Below are positions 35,513 to 41,265 of a stretch of DNA of 41,265 nt, one piece after another (the first letter of the stretch is position 1; every line of letters begins with the position of its first letter). Where the stretch lies: the NCBI GenBank assembly GCA_022842825.1, contig JALHOU010000017.1, forward strand, positions 1 through 41,265, read 5' to 3'. The translations under genes were made by a program, and so were the position numbers. Under the pieces are notes generated by a model, which did no database searches, was not told where the DNA came from, and worked only from the letters and a program-made list of their open reading frames with translations. This DNA comes from Rubrivivax sp. (GTDB taxonomy: Bacteria; Pseudomonadota; Gammaproteobacteria; Burkholderiales; Burkholderiaceae_C).

Positions 35513-37021
35513 ATGTCCGACAAGTCCGACGCCGCCGACGAATCCGCGCCCCCCGCCCAGACCGAGGACGTGCCGGCTCGCGCCAAGGCCAAGCCACGCC
35601 GGGCGCAGTCCACGCAGTGGCGCGTGCGCATGGCGGTGTACCTCACGTTCCTCCTCGTGGCGGCGCTGGCGGCGCTGGAGGCCTGGAACGGCGTGGCGAT
35701 GAACGAGCGCGCGCACCGCGAGGCCGCTCTGCAGCAGCGCGTGACCGAGGCGCGCGTCGAGGCCTTCGAGCTGGCGTTGAACGCCACCGTCGTGCTCACG
35801 CAGCCCTCGCAGCGCGACAGCGCGCTTGCGCTGCTCAGCCGCCGCATCGGCCATGCCGCGGCGGCGATGCCGGTGATCGAGCAGATGCTCGGCCGCGAGC
35901 TCGCCGAAGCCGAGGTTCGCAAGCGCTTCGACGCCTGGAAGCTCGCCCACGAGCGGCTGCGCGAGCGTCTGTCGGGCTTCGTCGGCCCGGGCATTCCCAC
36001 CGAAGCCGATGCGGTGGATTCGGCGCTGCGCTCCGTGTTGGCCGAAGCCGACGCCGCTGCCACCAGTGCCGATTCGCTGGCCGACACGCTGGCCTCGATG
36101 CACAAGCGCTCGACCAGCCGCGCCGAGGTGATCGTCTGGGCGCAGGTGGGTCTGCTGGTGATGGTGCTGCTGCTGTTGGCGCTGCTGGTCATCGAGCCCA
36201 TGGTGCGCTCGGTCGACCGCCGCATGGCCAGCGCACGCACCCTCGCCGGACCGCTGCGCCGCCTGGCGCTCGTGCCCGAGTACACGTCCTCGCTCGTGCT
36301 CATCACCGACAGCCACGACCGCATCCGCTGGAGCAACCCTGCCTTCACGCAGGTCGTCGGCTGGCGCTACGACGAGGTGCGCCACGGCCTGCCGGCCGAG
36401 GTGCTGCGCCACCCCGAGGCCGACACCGAGTCGCTGCGTGCGCTGCGCGACGCGGTGGCGCACGCGCGAGCGCTGCGCCAGCAAAGCCTGCACCGCCGCA
36501 AGGACGGCGCCGATCTCTGGCTCGACCTCGAGGTCAAGCCGCTGCGCGACCCCTCGGGCAAGGCACGCGGCTTCATCTACATGGCCACCGACATCACCGA
36601 GCGCGTGGCCGAGCAGGCACGCACGCGGCTGTTGTGGCTGGCGCTGCCGGTGGGCGTGCTCGTGCACGCGCCCGACGGGGTCATCACCGACAGCAATCGC
36701 GAGGCCGAGCGCCTGCTCGCCTGCACGCGCGAAGACCTCGTCGGCCGCCGCCTGCCCGATGCCGGCTGGCGCTTCGTGCGCGGCGACCTCACGCTGTGCC
36801 CGCCGGGCGACCTGCCGGCCGAGCGCACGCTGCGCGACCGCATCCCGCTCATCGGCGAAGTGCTTGGCCTGCGCCAGGCCGACGGCGGCCTGCGCTGGCT
36901 GCTCGTGAACTCGCACCTGCAGATCGGCATGGGCGGCGCCGTCACCGAGGTGCTGGTGAGTCTCGCCGACATCACCGGGCGCTTCGAGGCGACGCGCGCG
37001 CGGCCGGTGGCGGTGGCCTGA
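35513..37021 (+). CDS. membrane PAS-domain sensor without output domain
   Basis: 502 aa. After a Pro/Ala-rich cytoplasmic start there is a helix at residues 39-57, then a periplasmic helical region (about 58-205) and a second helix at 206-228. A PAS/PAC unit follows (about 255-355; DSHDRIRWSNPAFTQVVGW, then ATDITERV), and a second weaker PAS unit (about 368-495; DGVITDSNREAERLLACTREDLVG, then SLADITGR). No histidine kinase, GGDEF, EAL or HAMP follows; the protein ends at ATRARPVAVA. It starts two bases after the MFS gene. It may act on a separate effector or be a truncated receptor; the frame itself shows no break. Confidence 0.85.
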   Translation: MSDKSDAADESAPPAQTEDVPARAKAKPRRAQSTQWRVRMAVYLTFLLVAALAALEAWNGVAMNERAHREAALQQRVTEARVEAFELALNATVVLTQPSQRDSALALLSRRIGHAAAAMPVIEQMLGRELAEAEVRKRFDAWKLAHERLRERLSGFVGPGIPTEADAVDSALRSVLAEADAAATSADSLADTLASMHKRSTSRAEVIVWAQVGLLVMVLLLLALLVIEPMVRSVDRRMASARTLAGPLRRLALVPEYTSSLVLITDSHDRIRWSNPAFTQVVGWRYDEVRHGLPAEVLRHPEADTESLRALRDAVAHARALRQQSLHRRKDGADLWLDLEVKPLRDPSGKARGFIYMATDITERVAEQARTRLLWLALPVGVLVHAPDGVITDSNREAERLLACTREDLVGRRLPDAGWRFVRGDLTLCPPGDLPAERTLRDRIPLIGEVLGLRQADGGLRWLLVNSHLQIGMGGAVTEVLVSLADITGRFEATRARPVAVA

Positions 37022-37084
37022 ACCCGGCCGTCGCCGAAGGCACTCTCGCTGCCCGGCCGGTGTCGCGGTGCGCCGCGCCGGGTT
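37021..37084 (+). other. inverted repeat downstream of the PAS gene
   Basis: AACCCGGC (37021-37028) and GCCGGGTT (37077-37084) are perfect 8-base inverted repeats enclosing another GC-rich palindrome (CCCGGCCGG). It could help end the aroC-MFS-PAS transcript, but there is no U tract. The gap 37022-37229 otherwise holds a -10-like TACACT at 37170-37175 and the GGAGG ribosome site of the next gene. Confidence 0.35.
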
Positions 37085-37229
37085 CCATCCGGTTGTCGCC
37101 AGGACCTGCAGTTCGTCGGCCACGGCCTGCGCTTCATCGCAACCCTGTCCTCCGACCGGGCGGCGCTCCTACACTGCGCCCCGCCTGCCGGATGGATCCC
37201 GGCTTCGCGACGGACGGAGGAACCTGGCG

Positions 37230-38429
37230 ATGAAGAAGAAGTGGCTGGCCGGCGGCTTGGCTCTGCTGGTGGGCGCAGGAGCCGGCGGCGCCTGGTACAC
37301 CGGTGCGCTCGAGCGGTTCCTGCCCGGTGGCGAGGTGATGGCGGGCAGCGCCTACGCGAAGGGCAAGGACGGCAAGAAGCCCGAGCCGCCGCTCGAGTTC
37401 GTCGCGCGCGAGGTGGTGCAGCCGGCGTTGGTACGCCTGCCGGCGCTGATCGAGTTCTCCGGCCCCTTGGTGGCGCCGCAGACGGCCATGCTGCGGGCCA
37501 AGGCCGGCGGCACACTGGTGGAGCTGCGCGTCGCCGAGGGCCACCGAGTGACCGCCGGTCAGACGCTGGGCCGCATCGACATGGCCGAGATCGCCAGCCG
37601 CGTTGCCGAGCGCAACGCCATGCTCGAATCGGCGCGCGCCGCGCTGGCGCAGGCCGAGCGCACTCACGCCAGCAACGAGCGCCTGGCGCAGCAGAACTTC
37701 ATCTCGCCGATCGCGCTGGAGAACTCGCGCGCGGCGCTGGAGACGGCGCGCGCCAACCTCAACGCCGCGCAGGCGTCGCTGGACACGACGCGGGTGGCGA
37801 TGCGTGACGCGCTCATCACGGCGCCGATCGCCGGCATCGTCGCCAAGCGGCATGTGCTGCCCGGCGAGAAGGTGAGCCCCGAGCAGCAGGTGCTCACCAT
37901 CGTCAACCTCGCCACGCTCGAGCTCGCGGGCACGGTGGGCACGCACGAAGTGGGCCGGCTGACACCCGGCATGCCCGTGCAGGTGCAGGTGGAGGGCGTG
38001 AGCGAGGTGGCGCCGGGCCGCATCGCGCGCATCGCGCCGGCGGCCGAGCCGGGCACGCGCTCGATCGGCGTGACCATCGAGCTGCAGAACCCGAAGGAGG
38101 CGCTGCGCGCCGGCCAGTACGCCCTCGTGCGCACGACGCTGCCCGACGACACCGAACGCCTGACGTTGCCGGCCGCCGCGGTGGGCAACACCGCGGGCCA
38201 GGACCATGTGTGGGTGATCGAAAGCGGCACCCTGGCGCGCCGCGCCGTGACGCTGGGCCGACGCGACGGGCGCGAAGGCCGCATCGAGGTGCTGCAGGGC
38301 GTCTCGCCGGCCAGCCTCGTGCTCGCGGCGCGCTTCGACAACCTGCGCGAAGGCGCGAAGGCGAGCGTCGTGGCCAGCAAGAGCGCGCCGGTGGCATCGG
38401 CGGCCGCGTCGACGCCGGCGCTGCGCTGA
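37230..38429 (+). CDS. efflux RND transporter periplasmic adaptor subunit
   Basis: 399 aa from the ATG at 37230, with GGAGG nine bases upstream; the track start at 37068 is earlier than needed. The N-terminal MKKKWLAGGLALLVGAGAGGAWYTG is a signal or anchor helix. The lipoyl half-motif GTLVELRVAEGHRVTAGQTLGRID (about residues 94-117) is followed by a short coiled-coil hairpin (about 120-185). APIAGIVAKRHVLPGEKVSPEQQVLTIVNL and the beta-barrel complete an HlyD-type membrane-fusion protein. It links the inner-membrane RND pump encoded next door to an outer-membrane channel not in this window. The coiled coil is short, which fits RND rather than ABC adaptors. Confidence 0.93.
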   Translation: MKKKWLAGGLALLVGAGAGGAWYTGALERFLPGGEVMAGSAYAKGKDGKKPEPPLEFVAREVVQPALVRLPALIEFSGPLVAPQTAMLRAKAGGTLVELRVAEGHRVTAGQTLGRIDMAEIASRVAERNAMLESARAALAQAERTHASNERLAQQNFISPIALENSRAALETARANLNAAQASLDTTRVAMRDALITAPIAGIVAKRHVLPGEKVSPEQQVLTIVNLATLELAGTVGTHEVGRLTPGMPVQVQVEGVSEVAPGRIARIAPAAEPGTRSIGVTIELQNPKEALRAGQYALVRTTLPDDTERLTLPAAAVGNTAGQDHVWVIESGTLARRAVTLGRRDGREGRIEVLQGVSPASLVLAARFDNLREGAKASVVASKSAPVASAAASTPALR

Positions 38430-38441
38430 ATTCGGCTCCGT

Positions 38442-38486
38442 CTCTCGCACTCAAAGGCGAAGCCTTCGGCTTCGAGTGCGGGAGAG
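38442..38486 (+). other. stem-loop between RND adaptor and permease genes
   Basis: GAAGCC-TTC-GGCTTC (38459-38473) forms the tip. CGCACTC and GAGTGCG (38446-38452 with 38474-38480) form a lower stem with a six-base bulge on the left, and CTCTC pairs with GAGAG at the base. No U tract follows, so it is not a standard terminator. It may set the adaptor-to-permease ratio by attenuation or RNA stability, or be a dispersed repeat. Confidence 0.55.
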
Positions 38487-38509
38487 GGGGAAGAGAGAAG
38501 GAAACCGTC

Positions 38510-41265
38510 ATGTGGATCACGCGCGTCTCGATCAACAACCCCGTCTTCGCCACCATGATGATGGTGGCGCTGACGGTGCTCGGTCTCTTCGCCTATGCCA
38601 AGCTCGGCGTCGAGCAGATGCCCGACGTCTCGCCGCCAGTGGCCTTCATCGACGTGCGCTACCCGGGCGCCAGCCCCGAGGCGGTGGAGCGCGAGGTCAC
38701 CAAGCTCATCGAGGAGGCGGTGAACAGCATCGCCGGCGTCAAGCGCATCACCTCGCGCAGCTTCGAGGGCCGCAGCCAGAGCAGCGTGGAGTTCAGCCTC
38801 AACGCCGACATGGCGCGTGCCATGCAGGACGTGCGCGACCGCATCGCCGCCGTGCAGGCCGCCTTTCCGCGCGACGCCAAGGCGCCGCTCATCAGCCGCT
38901 TCGACAACGACAACAGCCAGCCGGTCGTCAATCTGGCGCTGATCTCGGCCACGCGCAGCGCGCGCGAGCTGTCGATCCTCGGCGAGACCACCGTGGGCAA
39001 GCGGCTGCAGCGCGTGGAAGGCGTGGCCCGTGTGGACATCAACGGCCTGCAGCAGCGCGAGGTGCGCATCGACCTCGATCCGGCGCGCCTGCGTGCCTAC
39101 AGCGTGACGCCGGGGCAGATCGCCGCCGCGCTGCGCGAGGCCAACGCCGACGAGCCGGTGGGTCTGCTCACCAACCCCGTGCACGACACGCTGCTGCGCG
39201 TGGAGGGCCGCGTGCGCGACCCGCGCCAGTTCCAGGGCGTGGTCGTGGCGCACCGCAACGGCCTGCCGCTGACGCTGGCCGACTTCGGCACGCTCGTCGA
39301 GCGCGAGCGCGAGGCCGACACGGTGGCGCGCATCAACGGCCAGCGTGCCATCAACTTCAACATCTTCAAGCAGCAGGACGCCAACATCGTCGCCACCGGC
39401 GACGCCGTGAAGGCGGCGATGGAGGAGATCCGCAAGACGCTGCCGCCCGACGTGGAGCTGCGCCTCATCTACGCCAACAGCGACTGGGTGAAGGGCTCGC
39501 TCAAGGGCCTGCAGCACACGCTGATCGAAGGTGCGCTGCTCACCGTGGCCATCGTCTTCCTCTTCCTGCACAGCTGGCGCAGCACGGTCATCACCGGCCT
39601 CACGCTGCCCATCGCCGTCATCTCCAGCTTCATCGCCGTCCACGCCTTCGGCTTCACGCTGAACTTCATGACGATGATGGCGCTCAGCCTGTGCATCGGC
39701 CTGCTCATCGACGACGCCATCGTCGTGCGCGAAAACATCGTGCGCCACGTCGCCATGGGCAAGGACCACCTCACCGCGGCGCGCGAGGGCACCGACGAGA
39801 TCGGCCTGGCGGTGATGGCCACCACGTTCGCCATCTGCGCTGTCTTCGTGCCCGTGGCCTTCATGGGCGGCATCGTCGGCAAGTTCTTCTTCCCGTTCGG
39901 CATCACCGTGGTCGTGGCGGTGCTCGTGAGCCTCTTCGTCAGCTTCACGCTCGACCCGATGCTCTCGTCGATCTGGCGCGACCCGCCGTCGGCGCACATG
40001 AAGAAGGTCTGGGGCATCGGCCACGCCATCCGCGCCACCGACCGCGGCATGGACGGGCTGCACGCCATCTACGAGCGCCTCATCCGCTGGGCCTTCAGCG
40101 CGCGCCGCTGGACGCTGCCGCTGCCGGCCTACGGGCGCCCGTTCGACACCGCGTTGCAGCGCGACGCCGGCCAGCCGCGGCGCTGGCGCCGCGCCACCCT
40201 CACGCCGCGCGGTGCCGTGCTCGGCGTGGGGGCGCTCAGCTTCGTTGCCGCGCTGGCGCTCGCACCGCTGGTGGGCAGCGAGTTCATCCCACAGACCGAC
40301 CAGGGCTTCACGCAGCTGTCGATCCGCATGTCCACCGGTTCCAGCCTCGAACGCAGCGACGCCAAGGTCCGGCAGGTGGAGGCCGTGGTGGCGGGCTTCC
40401 CCGAAGTGCGCAACGTCTCCACCAGCGTCGGCGGCACCGGCAACGGCCTCTCGGTCGGGCGCAACCAGGCCTCCATCAACATCGGCCTCGTCGACCGCAA
40501 GGACCGCAAGCGCACGCAGAAGCAGGTCGAAGATGCCATCCGCGAGAAGATCGCCAGCATCCCGGGCATCGAGGTCTCGGTGGGCTTCGACCGGCCGATC
40601 TACGTCGCCATCCTCGGCAGCGATTCCGAGGCCCTGGCGCAGCTCGCGCGCGACTTTGCCGAGAAGGTGAAGTCCATCCCGGGCATCACTGACGTCGAGC
40701 TGTCGGTGAAGCCGGGCCTGCCGACCTATGCCGTGCGCATCCGCCCGGGGGCGGTGCGCGAGATCGGGCTCACCGCGCCGCAGCTGGCCTCGAGCCTGCG
40801 CGCCTACATCAACGGCGAGGTGGCCACCTACTGGACGACGCCGGCCGGCGACCAGGTGGAGGTGCTGCTGCGCCTGCCCGAGACGCAGCGCGAGCGCGTC
40901 GACCAGCTGCGCGGGCTGCCGGTGGCCTTTGCACGCGACGGCACGCCGATCACGCTGGACAGCGTCGCCACCATCGAGCCCGTGGTCAACCCCGAGGTCA
41001 TCCGGCGCCAGAACCTGCAGCGGCGCGAGGCCATCTTCGCCGGCGTCCAGGGCCGGCCTTCGGGCGATGTCGGCAACGACGTGCAGAAGCTCATCAAGGA
41101 GACCTCGCTGCCGCCCGGCTACACCTTCGACCTCGGCGGCGCCACCAAGGAGCAGAAAGAGGCCTTTGGCGCCATGCTCGGCGCCATGGCGCTGGCGGTG
41201 ATCTTCATCTACATCGTGCTGGCCAGCCAGTTCGGCAGCTTCCTGCAGCCGGTGGCGATCATGGC
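38510..41265 (+). CDS. efflux RND transporter permease subunit (partial, 3' end outside window)
   Basis: The ORF track lists only shadows here because this frame has no stop before the window ends. From the ATG at 38510 it reads 918 codons without a break: MWITRVSINNPVFATMMMVALTVLGLFAYAKLGVEQMPDVSPP is the start of an RND (AcrB-like) pump. The proton-relay pair Asp401-Asp402 lies in helix 4 (CIGLLIDDAIVVREN). The periplasmic porter domains and the second helix cluster follow, ending at VLASQFGSFLQPVAIM near helix 10. Compared with AcrB there is an Arg-rich insertion of about 25 residues before helix 7 (near GRPFDTALQRDAGQPRRWRR). Drug or solvent export is the family role; the substrate is not known. 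Confidence 0.95.
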   Translation, partial: MWITRVSINNPVFATMMMVALTVLGLFAYAKLGVEQMPDVSPPVAFIDVRYPGASPEAVEREVTKLIEEAVNSIAGVKRITSRSFEGRSQSSVEFSLNADMARAMQDVRDRIAAVQAAFPRDAKAPLISRFDNDNSQPVVNLALISATRSARELSILGETTVGKRLQRVEGVARVDINGLQQREVRIDLDPARLRAYSVTPGQIAAALREANADEPVGLLTNPVHDTLLRVEGRVRDPRQFQGVVVAHRNGLPLTLADFGTLVEREREADTVARINGQRAINFNIFKQQDANIVATGDAVKAAMEEIRKTLPPDVELRLIYANSDWVKGSLKGLQHTLIEGALLTVAIVFLFLHSWRSTVITGLTLPIAVISSFIAVHAFGFTLNFMTMMALSLCIGLLIDDAIVVRENIVRHVAMGKDHLTAAREGTDEIGLAVMATTFAICAVFVPVAFMGGIVGKFFFPFGITVVVAVLVSLFVSFTLDPMLSSIWRDPPSAHMKKVWGIGHAIRATDRGMDGLHAIYERLIRWAFSARRWTLPLPAYGRPFDTALQRDAGQPRRWRRATLTPRGAVLGVGALSFVAALALAPLVGSEFIPQTDQGFTQLSIRMSTGSSLERSDAKVRQVEAVVAGFPEVRNVSTSVGGTGNGLSVGRNQASINIGLVDRKDRKRTQKQVEDAIREKIASIPGIEVSVGFDRPIYVAILGSDSEALAQLARDFAEKVKSIPGITDVELSVKPGLPTYAVRIRPGAVREIGLTAPQLASSLRAYINGEVATYWTTPAGDQVEVLLRLPETQRERVDQLRGLPVAFARDGTPITLDSVATIEPVVNPEVIRRQNLQRREAIFAGVQGRPSGDVGNDVQKLIKETSLPPGYTFDLGGATKEQKEAFGAMLGAMALAVIFIYIVLASQFGSFLQPVAIM

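Noticed and set aside
38476-40692. 738-aa plus-strand ORF in the RND permease region
   Set aside because: It is out of frame with the permease, which reads 918 codons from 38510 with clear RND motifs; the track omits the true frame because it has no stop in the window.

Overview
The window looks like chromosome from a high-GC betaproteobacterium of the order Burkholderiales, probably in the Rubrivivax/Leptothrix/Methylibium neighbourhood. The main reasons are the secG - tRNA-Leu(GAG) - nuoA..nuoN arrangement, a NuoG without the extra N7 cluster cysteines, and the codon use. The genus is an inference. All genes looked at share the same strongly GC3-biased composition. I saw no phage, integrase, intact insertion sequence or CRISPR array.

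Layout. (1) Bases 1-392: the Ala-rich C-terminus of SecG, tRNA-Leu(GAG) and a rho-independent terminator. (2) 473-15171: a complete 14-gene nuo operon for respiratory complex I, with tight spacing or 4-base overlaps and a possible 10-codon mini-ORF between nuoM and nuoN. (3) 15197-20611: housekeeping and accessory genes, namely a Nudix ADP-ribose pyrophosphatase-like protein, a DUF1178 protein, and a minus-strand FAD-linked 2-hydroxyacid dehydrogenase with a DUF2069 membrane protein. These are followed by a divergent YihY/BrkB membrane protein and a luciferase-like flavin oxidoreductase. (4) 20612-20860: a convergent intergenic gap that holds what looks like the 3' end (domains V and VI) of a group II intron with no other intron parts.

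(5) 20861-27134, minus strand: an operon read as TRAP transporter (dctQ, dctM, dctP) - shikimate/quinate dehydrogenase - HPPD-like dioxygenase - dehydroshikimate dehydratase - type II dehydroquinase. Together these would import quinate or shikimate and convert it through dehydroquinate and dehydroshikimate to protocatechuate. The dehydratase and the HPPD-like protein, fused in the known QuiC1 proteins of pseudomonads, are two separate genes here. A 16-base imperfect palindrome upstream of dctQ is a candidate operator for the TetR-family regulator encoded a little further upstream. (6) 27402-32352, minus strand: creatininase-family amidohydrolase, Gfo/Idh/MocA oxidoreductase, TetR regulator, alpha/beta hydrolase and a MetY-type sulfhydrylase.

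(7) 32508-37021, plus strand: a two-CBS-domain protein, chorismate synthase (aroC), an MFS transporter and a membrane PAS sensor with no output domain. The last three are packed head to tail. (8) 37230 to the end: an RND efflux adaptor, a strong intergenic stem-loop and an RND permease that runs off the window. That permease is missing from the ORF track because it has no stop inside the window.

Most other lines of the ORF track are GC-rich shadows of these genes and are left out. The nuo operon is ordinary. The parts most worth a second look are the intron remnant and the quinate/shikimate operon with its split QuiC and candidate operator.
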